15,498 bases of DNA from Candidatus Nanoanaerosalina archaeon (GCA_022729285.1 JALDAI010000014.1:1-15498), one strand, 5' to 3'; numbered from the stretch's first letter, positions 1-6,419 are shown. Made by a program: numbers and translations. The notes: generated by a model not told the origin, from the letters alone.

Positions 1-174
1 CAGACCTTCTAGTCTATTACATAACTATATTAACATTTTTTAAAATCTGCCCATCCTTCCCTGTTATCAAAAAAAAGGTTAAGAAATAGGATGGCGGAAA
101 GATCGCCACCTTTCAACTCTCTAAGTTAGTTTGCAAGATCTCATTCTTCTTTTTCCAGCCTGTTAATACTTTCC
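1..174. other. Non-coding or decayed leader stretch
   Basis: I see no convincing gene in this stretch. It holds an A8 run (69-76) and a small inverted repeat, TGGCG (92-96) with CGCCA (104-108), separated by a 7-base loop. All three forward frames contain stops here, and the coding-like frame that follows has no ATG, GTG or TTG between its last stop (127-129) and 175. The stretch may be the decayed front of the broken gene that follows. The hairpin could belong to a small RNA or terminator, but no C/D-box or tRNA features are visible. Confidence 0.4.
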
Positions 175-557
175 TTAAGAGAAGCAGAATCATACCTAGA
201 AGCAGCAGAACAGGGATACCAGAAAATACTGGGAACAGAAAGACCCTGGAACCCTGTGTAGTGGTTCACTGCATAATGGCGATGTTAAAGACCAACGACG
301 CACTGATGCTCGAAAAAAGAGGGCATACAAACAAAGACCACTCAAAAACAGCTAACGAACTACAAAAATTGTACGAAGACGGTTTGATATCAGACAGCTT
401 CAGGTCAAACGTGGATTCAGTCAAGAAATGGGTAGTCAACAAGAAGACCGCGATCAAGTACCAGAATAAAAAAGTCTCACAAAGAGATGTAGAAAGAGCT
501 AAAAAAGCAGCAAGAAGATTTCTAAACAAAACAAAAAAGGAGTTAGATATGGGGTAA
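175..557 (+). pseudogene. Broken, 5'-incomplete HEPN-like small helical protein
   Basis: From 175 one frame reads as an amphipathic helix (LREAESYLEAAEQGYQ, then GTERPWNPV) and hits TAG at 259-261. The reading continues naturally one base back, from codon 258-260, as VVHCIMAMLKTNDALMLEK and on to a stop at 557. Joined, the product is about 127 residues, almost entirely helical and rich in Lys. It carries R-x6-H (R of KRGHTNKDH), which is compatible with the Rx4-6H motif of HEPN-domain proteins, a superfamily with many RNase toxins and MNT partners. The family assignment is tentative. The part from 261 could still be translated from GTG 261 as a 98-residue product. No start codon is visible for the upstream part, so I read this as a decayed gene. 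It converges with the radical SAM gene that ends at 611. Confidence 0.5.
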
Positions 558-610
558 AACAAAAGTTCGAAAGATCGACAACAGGTTAGAATCACATTAT
601 AAAAAAATTA

Positions 611-1537
611 TTACTCCTCGTCTTTTACCGGTTTAGGGGTGAAGTAGCCGTTCTCCACATATGTCCTTAGGAAGCCTGGACAGTTTTTATTGTGTTTGCA
701 AGACCTGCAATCAGAAGTCTTGATTTTCTGCATATAGATAGGAGCATCTTTTCCTATAATGCCGAAGTGTTCATAACCGCCTTCAGGAGGTATGAAATCC
801 CCTATTTTTCCCCATTTATAATTTCTTAGACACATCGGGATGTCAGCCAAAGAAAGCTTTTCATCCAACCCGATACTTTCCGCATAAGAAAGTAGTTCAG
901 GTAAATCTTTCTCTAATTTACCGAAATCAGGGATGTGAGGTACAAAATCTTTGTTTTCAGGGTCGTACCCTGCTAAACCGATTCTGAACTCGTCAACGAA
1001 GTCCAGTTTACTCATAAAGTGGAAGAGTTGTTCGAGATGATCCTGGTTGTCTTTTAGGATTAGAGAAGTTACCAAAAGTCCTGGAACCTCAGAACCGTTT
1101 TTTAACTCTCTGAGGTTTTTAAACGCCTTCATCAGACGGACGAAGCTTCCTTCGTTCAAAGTCACCGAGTCATGAACCTCTACATTATGCCCGTATAAAG
1201 GAATCCTGAAGTAATCCGCTCCAGATTCTACCAACTCATTGAGGAACGATTCGTCCTCCAAATCCATCCCATGAGTTGAAATAGCCACTCCATCACAGCC
1301 ACATATATCAGTTATCTTTTCAACAATTTTAGGAAGTTCTTCGTACTCCACCGGATCATTACCGCTTACCTCAACTTGGGCCACATCATTTTTCCGGCAG
1401 ATCCTCGTAATCTTCTCAAACTCTCTCTCAATATTCTCGTCGATATTTTTCCGAGTATGGTTTCCGCAGAAAACGCAACGGTTCTCACAGCCAACATTAT
1501 CCAAAACAAAAGCCGTGTTCACTTTAGAATTCTCCAT
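611..1537 (-). CDS. Radical SAM enzyme with C-terminal Cys cluster (SPASM/twitch-like)
   Basis: The protein has a classic radical SAM cluster motif, CENRCVFC (Cys 17, 21, 24 from the chosen start), which binds the 4Fe-4S cluster that cleaves S-adenosylmethionine. A Gly/Asp-rich strand follows (VSGNDP). A C-terminal CxxCx5C (Cys 277, 280, 286) followed by PG and a Tyr resembles the auxiliary cluster of SPASM or twitch enzymes. It is 308 residues long from ATG 1537. An upstream in-frame ATG triplet at 1573 would add MMMNLWFFTGLS. I prefer 1537 because the first Cys then falls at residue 17, as is usual. A TATA-like tract at 1586-1593 would also start transcription between the two ATGs. The substrate is unknown. 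No peptide precursor or typical maturation partner lies beside it, and it is divergent from the metallopeptidase gene. Confidence 0.85.
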   Translation of the reverse strand: MENSKVNTAFVLDNVGCENRCVFCGNHTRKNIDENIEREFEKITRICRKNDVAQVEVSGNDPVEYEELPKIVEKITDICGCDGVAISTHGMDLEDESFLNELVESGADYFRIPLYGHNVEVHDSVTLNEGSFVRLMKAFKNLRELKNGSEVPGLLVTSLILKDNQDHLEQLFHFMSKLDFVDEFRIGLAGYDPENKDFVPHIPDFGKLEKDLPELLSYAESIGLDEKLSLADIPMCLRNYKWGKIGDFIPPEGGYEHFGIIGKDAPIYMQKIKTSDCRSCKHNKNCPGFLRTYVENGYFTPKPVKDEE

Positions 1538-1617
1538 ACTCAACCCTGTAAAAAACCATAGGTTCATCATCATTTAATAATTACCGATAAAAAACATTTG
1601 ATTTACTAAAAGTAACG

Positions 1618-1624
1618 TATAAAA
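1618..1624 (+). promoter_or_regulatory. TATA box for the metallopeptidase gene
   Basis: TATAAAA lies 27 to 33 bases before ATG 1651, the distance expected for archaeal TBP binding with transcription starting at or just before the ATG. This fits a leaderless transcript and supports the chosen start. Confidence 0.6.
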
Positions 1625-1650
1625 CTTGTAAATCTAAAACTTCTCTTTAT

Positions 1651-2373
1651 ATGTCTGTCTTAAACCTTGGAGAAAAAGAGTTAGAGTACGAAGTTGTCCA
1701 CAGTAAAGAAGCCTCTAGGATTAGGATAGACGTTGGTTTCAACGGTGTAAAAGTCGTTGTACCGGAGAAAACAAGTTTAAACCCTGAAAAGTTTTTGGAA
1801 CAAAAAAGTGGTTGGGTAGTCGAAAAGCAAAAGTTTTTCAAAAGTTACTTGGATAAAATCCCGGAGAGAAATTTTGTAGAAGGCGAAAAGATTTCTTTCC
1901 TAGGTAAAAAAAGGGAGATCAAAGTTTCCAAAAGTAATAGCCACAAAGTAACTAGCGACCAAATTATTGTTTCAAAACCTTATATTGGCGAAAAAAGCTT
2001 GGAAGAAAAAGTCTACCAGGTATTAAGAAGAAAAGCCGGAGAAGTAATAAAAGAAAAAGTAGAAAAGTTTTCTAACCACGTCAAAGAAGAAGTTAACAAA
2101 GTTTACATTAGAGACCAGAAAACCAAGTGGGGAAGCTGCTCATCGAAAAACAGTTTATCGTTCAACTGGAGAATCTGTCTAGGACCTGAAAAAGTAGTGG
2201 ATTATATAGTAGTCCACGAACTGGTCCACTTAGAAAACAGGAGCCATGACGAAAAATTTTGGGAAAAAGTAGAAGAAATACTACCCGATTATGAAGAACA
2301 CAAGAACTGGCTGGATGAAAGAAGCCATAGACTAGTTTTCTCCAAGGAACGATTCCTAGACCGTATAAAATGA
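1651..2373 (+). CDS. YgjP/SprT-like zinc metallopeptidase (DUF45)
   Basis: This is a 240-residue predicted cytoplasmic metal-dependent hydrolase of the YgjP/DUF45 (WLM-related) family. The hallmark KWGSCSSKNSLSFNWR block (159-174) precedes the zinc site HELVH (His189, Glu190, His193), with a third ligand candidate at His199 in SHDEKFW. The spacing and the aromatic after the third His match the family. The N-terminal half (about 1-110) is the usual beta-rich region. Length is normal and nothing is missing. The start is the ATG 27 bases after a TATA box. The gene is divergent from the radical SAM gene and followed 34 bases later by the LRR gene, which appears to have its own promoter. Family members are linked loosely to proteolysis or DNA-protein processing. 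The actual substrate is not known. Confidence 0.92.
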   Translation: MSVLNLGEKELEYEVVHSKEASRIRIDVGFNGVKVVVPEKTSLNPEKFLEQKSGWVVEKQKFFKSYLDKIPERNFVEGEKISFLGKKREIKVSKSNSHKVTSDQIIVSKPYIGEKSLEEKVYQVLRRKAGEVIKEKVEKFSNHVKEEVNKVYIRDQKTKWGSCSSKNSLSFNWRICLGPEKVVDYIVVHELVHLENRSHDEKFWEKVEEILPDYEEHKNWLDERSHRLVFSKERFLDRIK

Positions 2374-2384
2374 TTTTTATTAAT
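2374..2384 (+). promoter_or_regulatory. TATA-like element for the LRR gene
   Basis: TTTTTATTAAT directly follows the metallopeptidase stop and is centred about 28 bases before ATG 2408. This points to leaderless initiation at 2408 rather than at the earlier in-frame ATG 2390. Confidence 0.5.
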
Positions 2385-2392
2385 AGGTAATG

Positions 2393-2409
2393 GTAAAACA
2401 CTGTTATAT
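2393..2409. repeat. Degenerate copy of the GTATAACNCTGTTATAC palindrome
   Basis: GTAAAACACTGTTATAT matches the exact copies at 3432 and 4718 at 15 of 17 positions. Unlike those, it lies between a TATA-like element and a start codon (ATG 2408), so it covers the presumed transcription start. It could be an operator, or a decayed copy of the terminator-like element. Confidence 0.5.
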
Positions 2410-3409
2410 GGATAATACAAAGATTTTAACAACGGTTTTCATAGTTTCAACAATTTTACTAGCGTGCTTTATAGGGACAAATATGAACGGAGAAACTTTA
2501 ACAGGTTTTCTAGGAAGTGTAGAGTACGAAAGTATTGGTGAATGGGAGTATACAGGTAATCAAATATCGGACCAGGACTTTAGAAATATTACAGGTTTAG
2601 AAACAAATGTTAAATGGAAGTTTTTCTGCAACACCGAAAAAGTAGGAGAAACTAAAGACGAAGAATTCGAGTTCTCATGGAACAACTGTAGAGAAAAAAG
2701 CGTAGAACTGTTTTTAGAAAACCCTGGAGAAGTTGAAAAGCTAAGATTAAGACCGAGTAGACAAGAAGCAGTTTTAGAAGGAGAGGTACCGGAAGAGATT
2801 AGTAAACTGGAAAATGTTGAGAAAATTGACCTAGGAAAAAACAGTTTAGAAGGAGAGATACCCGGTGAATTAGAGGAGCTACAGAGCCTTGAAGAGTTAA
2901 ACTTGGAGGAGAACAAGTTTAATAACGGAATAATAAAATTGGAAGGTATAAAAACCATTAACTTGAGCAGTAACAACTTTTCAGGAGAAGTAAGTCTACA
3001 AAGTTTTGAGAACTTGGAAAGTATAGATATTTCCTGGAACGATTTTAAAGGATACATTCCTGATCTAAGCGGAAACAGAAACATTACAGAAATAAAGATG
3101 CAGGAGAACAACTTCACAGACTACCACAACAGTAGTTTAAGCAATCTACCTAACCTAGGAGAGTCAAAAGGAGTATTTCTTTATGGTAACAGTTTTTCAC
3201 AACAAGATATCGACAGTATTTTATCCGATATAAGGGAAAACACTGAGAAACACGGTATATACAACATGACATTAGATATTAAAGACACCACACCTCCGTC
3301 AGTAGATGGTTTCAATGACAAAGACTGGTTGCAGGAGCAAGGAATGGAGGTTAAAGTACAGTACGTAAGCCTTGTATCATTACCGGATGAACTGGTTACC
3401 AATAGATAG
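2408..3409 (+). CDS. Secreted leucine-rich-repeat protein
   Basis: The 333-residue protein starts with a signal or anchor segment (about 4-23, KILTTVFIVSTILLACF). An N-terminal region carries two cysteines (Cys74, Cys94), which could form a cap. About six leucine-rich repeats of 20-24 residues follow between roughly 110 and 262, with the 'GEIPGEL..L..L..L.L..N.F.G' pattern of the plant-like LRR class. The tail has the DTTPPS...DKDWLQEQGMEVKV arrangement that often closes the repeat stack in prokaryotic surface LRR proteins. It is therefore expected outside the membrane and to bind protein or glycan. In a small, possibly host-dependent archaeon it could serve attachment, which is inference. 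I chose ATG 2408 over 2390 because of TATA spacing and because the earlier start adds only MVKHCY. A strong hairpin-T8 terminator follows. Confidence 0.85.
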   Translation: MDNTKILTTVFIVSTILLACFIGTNMNGETLTGFLGSVEYESIGEWEYTGNQISDQDFRNITGLETNVKWKFFCNTEKVGETKDEEFEFSWNNCREKSVELFLENPGEVEKLRLRPSRQEAVLEGEVPEEISKLENVEKIDLGKNSLEGEIPGELEELQSLEELNLEENKFNNGIIKLEGIKTINLSSNNFSGEVSLQSFENLESIDISWNDFKGYIPDLSGNRNITEIKMQENNFTDYHNSSLSNLPNLGESKGVFLYGNSFSQQDIDSILSDIRENTEKHGIYNMTLDIKDTTPPSVDGFNDKDWLQEQGMEVKVQYVSLVSLPDELVTNR

Positions 3410-3428
3410 TAGAAAACCGTCTTTTAAA

Positions 3429-3460
3429 TAGGTATAACACTGTTATACCCGTTTTTTTTC
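3429..3460 (+). terminator. Palindromic hairpin plus T8 after the LRR gene
   Basis: GGTATAAC (3431-3438) pairs perfectly with GTTATACC (3442-3449) around ACT, and is followed by CG and eight Ts (3452-3459). It looks like an intrinsic terminator for the LRR gene. The 26 bases 3429-3454 recur at 4715-4740 with a single mismatch. Confidence 0.7.
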
Positions 3461-3470
3461 CTTTAAAGTA
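3461..3470 (+). promoter_or_regulatory. TATA-like element for the frameshifted two-gene unit
   Basis: CTTTAAAGTA is centred about 29 bases before ATG 3495, predicting transcription a few bases before that ATG. Two starts are possible: 3495 (almost leaderless), or 3519, which has an AAGGAG Shine-Dalgarno (3502-3507) inside the first codons. Confidence 0.45.
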
Positions 3471-3494
3471 TTTTAACAAAGTTAGCGATAAAAT

Positions 3495-4153
3495 ATGTAT
3501 AAAAAGGAGCCTCAAACCATGGAAAAGTTGATGGTTAAAAACGTTTCATCGAAGAAAAACTCTGTTATAATAGAGTTTTTTGAAGACTCAAGAGGAGTGC
3601 CTTCCACAAAAGATAGATGGGAGGATTTGATACAGGAAAAGACAGGGTTGGAAGCTGAAAAAGTTACAGGAAACGTTTACAAAGTGGAAAGTGTACAGAG
3701 TAGAGAGGATAGAAAAAAGTTTTAGATACTGTAGAGCTACCTGAAAAAGTTGTTGATAAAAACATACTAGAGGCTGTTTTTTATGGAGAAAACGGTGTTT
3801 TAGAAGTAACGTACAAACTACCTTTAACCTTCGAAAAGTTAACAGAGGAATTTATACAAAAAATATTTTCTGAAAAACCGGTTTTTAACCTTCAACACGA
3901 TCTAAACAGTATCTGGGACCAGGAAGTCCTGGAAAAACTAAACCATTTAGGTTACAAAGACTTTAAGAAACAAATAAGTTTAGAAAACCTAGATAATGAG
4001 TTGAAAAAGTTAAAACCTGTTTTAGACTGTGTTAACAGGATAAAACTAGAAGAAAAAAATTTAACGGTTGAAATAGAAATAAGTAGTAGAAAAGTTATTA
4101 TTAAAACAGAAAAAATCCTAACAGTAATCGAAGAACTGGATAAAAGTTGGTGA
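3495..4153 (+). CDS. Unrecognised cytoplasmic protein read across a -1 frameshift
   Basis: I do not recognise the family. The first frame (3495-3725) encodes 76 residues and ends ...DRKKF, stop. From 3719 the -1 frame is open for 144 codons to TGA 4151-4153, beginning VLDTVELPEKVVDKN, with normal codon use and amino-acid content. Joined at AAG 3717-3719 the product is 219 residues: mixed alpha/beta, Lys/Glu-rich, with no signal or membrane segment. The joint falls on A AAA AAG in the right phase, followed by TTT TAG. Either programmed -1 frameshifting or a one-base loss in the A6 run, real or a sequencing error, would explain it. The second part has no good ATG of its own. The start could also be 3519, with a Shine-Dalgarno. 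The next gene begins three bases after the stop, so the two are cotranscribed. Confidence 0.65.
3555..3580 (+). promoter_or_regulatory. Terminator-like hairpin inside the frameshifted gene
   Basis: AAAAACTCT (3555-3563) is perfectly complementary to AGAGTTTTT (3572-3580), with the 8-base loop GTTATAAT. Six Ts end at 3581. The structure lies about 60 bases into the reading frame and encodes KNSVIIEFF. It could attenuate transcription or be chance in AT-rich coding DNA. Confidence 0.4.
3713..3719 (+). other. Slippery heptamer A AAA AAG (candidate -1 frameshift site)
   Basis: In the zero frame the bases read AGA AAA AAG TTT TAG, so the heptamer A_AAA_AAG is in exactly the X_XXY_YYZ phase known from bacterial dnaX and IS elements. 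A zero-frame stop follows one codon later. A purine-rich GAGAGGA (3703-3709) lies just upstream, where Shine-Dalgarno-like stimulators occur in bacterial examples. I see no strong downstream stem-loop. Confidence 0.5.
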
Positions 4154-4156
4154 AAA

Positions 4157-4717
4157 ATGTTTAAGAAAGTTATAACTGTTTTAGCGGTGGTATTCGCAGT
4201 AGTAGCGGTCCTTCAGCTACCGGATAGACAGGATGGTATAACCGGTTTAACAGTTGCAGCATGTCCATCATACCACCATCTATTAGAGGAGTTAGATGTT
4301 ATAGGGATAAGAACAGGATCGACCAAGGAAAGCATTGAACTAGTGGAAAAAGGCGAAGCCCAAGCATTCATCTCAGGAAGAGCTTTAAAACCTGAAGAGC
4401 CAGGTTATGAATACAAAGTAATTGGAGAAGGCTTCTCCCTTTTGTATAGCGAACCTTTAACCTTTACAGAACATGAGATAAAAGAGAAAGACATATATTT
4501 TTTCACAGACCAAGAAGTCGGAGAAGTAAAGGAAAAGCTTTCATTCATAGATGAAGTAGAAAAAGTTGAAAACGTTTACGAAAAAATCAGCGAAGGAGTA
4601 GTCGTCACAGATATTGAAAACACGGATTATGAAAAAGCAGAGATGGTAACAGTCTACCAAGAAGACGGTTCAAGATCTGAGTATTCTAGGACTCCTGTCC
4701 TTTACACCAAAAAGTAG
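4157..4717 (+). CDS. Exported protein resembling part of a periplasmic-binding-protein domain
   Basis: This is a 186-residue protein with an N-terminal hydrophobic segment (5-20). VAAC at 33-36 resembles a lipobox, though it is unusually far from the helix. The stretch GSTKES (54-59), then a helix ending in GEAQAF and FISGRALKPEE (71-81), resembles the N-terminal lobe of PstS-like phosphate/oxyanion binding proteins. The protein is far shorter than the usual 270-350 residues and has no recognisable second lobe. A solute-binding or sensor role outside the membrane is possible but weakly supported. Translation probably uses GGTGA (4149-4153), which includes the stop of the preceding gene and lies only three bases from the ATG. 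The two genes therefore form a coupled pair. Its stop codon TAG is the first base triplet of the palindromic repeat at 4715. Confidence 0.6.
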   Translation: MFKKVITVLAVVFAVVAVLQLPDRQDGITGLTVAACPSYHHLLEELDVIGIRTGSTKESIELVEKGEAQAFISGRALKPEEPGYEYKVIGEGFSLLYSEPLTFTEHEIKEKDIYFFTDQEVGEVKEKLSFIDEVEKVENVYEKISEGVVVTDIENTDYEKAEMVTVYQEDGSRSEYSRTPVLYTKK

Positions 4718-4740
4718 GTATAACACTGTTATACTCGTTT
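4715..4740. terminator. Palindromic element between convergent genes (exact copy)
   Basis: GTATAACACTGTTATAC (4718-4734) has perfect 7-base arms around ACT. It begins at the stop codon of the + gene and ends five bases before the stop codon of the - gene (4739-4741). T-rich tracts lie on both exits (TTTAATTTTC forward; TTTTT reverse, from 4709-4713). It would serve as a shared bidirectional terminator. Confidence 0.65.
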
Positions 4741-5452
4741 AATTTTCACTAAAAACTTTTTCTATTAACTCCCCTACCTCGTTGATAGACTCTACTACCT
4801 CGAACTGTTCGGAGCTCTCACCGTACTCACACTCTTTATCTAACAAGACTGAGTCGATTCCTACTGATAATGCTCCCTTCACATCTTTCTCAAAGTCGTC
4901 GCCGACCATCAAAACTTCTTCCTCTGAAACATCTAATCTATGTAGTGCAAGAAGGAAAACTGATGAATGCGGCTTCTCCCTAGAAGTCTCTTCTGATGTG
5001 ACGAAAACATCTACAAAGCTTGACAAACCTAACTTATCGATCTTCTCGATCTGTATCCTGGAGTTAAGGTTGGTAACAACTCCTATACTTATACCCTTAT
5101 CAACAAGTTCTTCAAAAAGCTCTTCAACACCTTTAAAAGTAGTTATACCATCAAAAAACCCTTTATAATAAGCTTTGTAAAGATCTAAAACAACGTCGCT
5201 TTTAAATTTACTGTTATACAGTTTCAAAAGTCTTTTAAAGTAGTGGATACGGTTGTGGGATGATGAAGAACCAACAAGCTCTTTATGGTTTTCAAACCTT
5301 GCTTTCCTGTAAAGATCGATAAACTTGTCGTAAGGAATGTCGTATTTTCCCTCCATGTACTCGTAAGCGGACTCTAACCCTTTTTCATGACACTTGTTGT
5401 AGTCGTAAAGTGTCCCGTCTAAATCAAAAAGTACGGCTTCCAAGTTCTCCAT
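4739..5452 (-). CDS. HAD-superfamily phosphatase (subfamily I)
   Basis: This 237-residue cytoplasmic hydrolase has all four HAD motifs. Motif I is FDLDGTLYDYN, with nucleophile Asp10 and acid/base Asp12. Motif II is VVTNLN (Thr127). Motif III is Lys160 in REKPHSSVF. Motif IV is GDDFEKD (Asp185/Asp186 to Asp190). The region 18-100 forms the helical C1 cap typical of phosphoglycolate phosphatase or 2-haloacid dehalogenase-like members. The substrate, a small phosphorylated metabolite, cannot be deduced. The start at 5452 fits a TATA-like ATTTAATC 27 bases upstream (5474-5483). The gene shares a 43-base divergent promoter region with the aldolase-like gene, so the two could act on related phosphorylated sugars. 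That link is inference from position only. Confidence 0.9.
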   Translation of the reverse strand: MENLEAVLFDLDGTLYDYNKCHEKGLESAYEYMEGKYDIPYDKFIDLYRKARFENHKELVGSSSSHNRIHYFKRLLKLYNSKFKSDVVLDLYKAYYKGFFDGITTFKGVEELFEELVDKGISIGVVTNLNSRIQIEKIDKLGLSSFVDVFVTSEETSREKPHSSVFLLALHRLDVSEEEVLMVGDDFEKDVKGALSVGIDSVLLDKECEYGESSEQFEVVESINEVGELIEKVFSEN

Positions 5453-5465
5453 GTTAAGAAAAAAG

Positions 5466-5483
5466 TTTTAAACGATTAAATAT
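5466..5483. promoter_or_regulatory. Crossed divergent TATA boxes
   Basis: TTTTAAAC (5466-5473) is centred 27 bases before ATG 5496 on +. ATTTAATC, read on -, occupies 5476-5483 and is centred about 27 bases before ATG 5452. Each box is nearer the other gene, so the two pre-initiation complexes would occupy the same DNA. Confidence 0.45.
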
Positions 5484-5495
5484 TTTTTTATATAC

Positions 5496-6068
5496 ATGGA
5501 AGACGGCTATGTAAAGTTTGAAACACATCTAAAGAAGTCAGGTAAAATAAAAGAAGAAGATGTGGAAGATTTAAACCGTTTTAGAGAAAAACTGAGAAAA
5601 AAGAACCTTATAGGGATGAAAGAAAACGGCGTAGGTTTCGGAAACATTAGCAAAAGGTTTAAAGAAGGTTTCTTGGTTACTGCTACTGCTACAGGCGGTA
5701 AAAAGAAATTATCCGCGGAGGACTACTCCTATGTTTACCGTTACAGTATAGAAAACAACGAGCTTTTCTGTAAAGGCGAAAAAGTCGCTTCGTCCGAATC
5801 ACTGACACACGCTTCTATATACAAAGAAAACCCTAGTATCGGAGCTGTAATCCATATACACTCTGAAAAGCTGTGGGAAAAGTATTTTGGAGACCTTCGT
5901 ACAACTCCTAAAGAAGCCGAGTACGGTACTCCGATGATAGCTGAAGAAACCGCTAAAAAAGTCGGTGGAAGAAAAGGATTGATAGTTATGGGAGGCCACA
6001 GGGAAGGCATCCTAGCATACGGTAAAAACCTTGAAGAGGCTTACAAAGAGCTAGAAAATATAATTTGA
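5496..6068 (+). CDS. Class II aldolase/adducin-family protein
   Basis: This 190-residue protein has the class II aldolase fold signature. GVGFGNIS (45-52) corresponds to the phosphate-loop region. Glu101 and His105 lie in SSESLTHASIY. The metal ligands are HIH (His120, His122) in GAVIHIHS, and the late His168 is in MGGHREGILAYG. All metal-binding positions are present, so it is likely an active Zn-dependent aldolase, epimerase or dehydratase of the fuculose-phosphate aldolase group. The sugar substrate cannot be told. Family members usually run 190-230 residues, so this is a short, complete one. ATG 5496 is leaderless relative to TTTTAAAC. The gene is divergent from a HAD phosphatase and convergent with the thioredoxin gene, separated from it only by a palindromic terminator. 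Confidence 0.85.
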   Translation: MEDGYVKFETHLKKSGKIKEEDVEDLNRFREKLRKKNLIGMKENGVGFGNISKRFKEGFLVTATATGGKKKLSAEDYSYVYRYSIENNELFCKGEKVASSESLTHASIYKENPSIGAVIHIHSEKLWEKYFGDLRTTPKEAEYGTPMIAEETAKKVGGRKGLIVMGGHREGILAYGKNLEEAYKELENII

Positions 6069-6083
6069 TGTTTTAAACTTATC

Positions 6084-6107
6084 AAAAAAAGTATAACGCT
6101 GTTATAC
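6084..6107. terminator. Palindromic terminator overlapping the thioredoxin stop
   Basis: GTATAACGCTGTTATAC (6091-6107) carries perfect 7-base arms and differs from the copies at 3432 and 4718 by one loop base. On the minus strand it is followed by seven Ts (6084-6090). The minus-strand stop TAA (6102-6104) of the thioredoxin gene lies inside one arm. It separates two convergent genes. Confidence 0.65.
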
Positions 6108-6419
6108 CCTTTCTTCGATCCAGTCAACCACCTCATCAGATTTCTTAACACCTGAAAAAGAGTCAGCTTCTTTCCCATCTTTGTAAAGTTTAACATGCGG
6201 TATATTCCTCACCTGTAGTTCTTGAGCTAGATCGTTCATCTCATCGATGTTGATCTTGTACAAAACGGTTCCAAATCCTTCAACTTTTTCTAACTCTTTC
6301 CCAAGACGTTTACAGGGCAGACACCATTCGGCCCAAAAATCTACTAAAACCGGTTTTTTCTCGGATTCTTCTAACGCTTCTTTGAACTCATTTTTACTCT
6401 TTACTTCTTTAAACTCCAT
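6102..6419 (-). CDS. Thioredoxin with CLPC active site
   Basis: This single-domain thioredoxin has 105 residues and no signal peptide, so it is cytoplasmic. It has the buried Asp27 in VDFWA, the redox pair WCLPC (Cys33, Cys36) and the cis-proline loop NIPHVKLY (Pro74). CLPC replaces the usual CGPC, which may shift redox potential or partner choice. It follows the thioredoxin-CcdA fusion gene by 12 bases and has a strong AGGAGGT Shine-Dalgarno eight bases before the ATG. The two are almost certainly cotranscribed. The likely role is to donate electrons to the membrane CcdA domain, which passes them to the outer thioredoxin domain. No thioredoxin reductase is in the window. Confidence 0.93.
   Translation of the reverse strand: MEFKEVKSKNEFKEALEESEKKPVLVDFWAEWCLPCKRLGKELEKVEGFGTVLYKINIDEMNDLAQELQVRNIPHVKLYKDGKEADSFSGVKKSDEVVDWIEERV

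Noticed and set aside
2560..3117. 185-codon minus-strand open frame
   Set aside because: It is antisense to the LRR repeats, and its periodic Ser/Leu/Phe content mirrors the LRR codons.
3429..4740. Insertion sequence with terminal repeats at 3429 and 4715
   Set aside because: The repeats are in direct orientation and each is itself palindromic, no transposase is encoded between them, and further copies occur at gene ends elsewhere.
5210..5220. CTGTTATACAG-like word in the HAD gene as another palindrome copy
   Set aside because: It shares only the GTTATAC half with the repeat family and lies inside conserved coding sequence.
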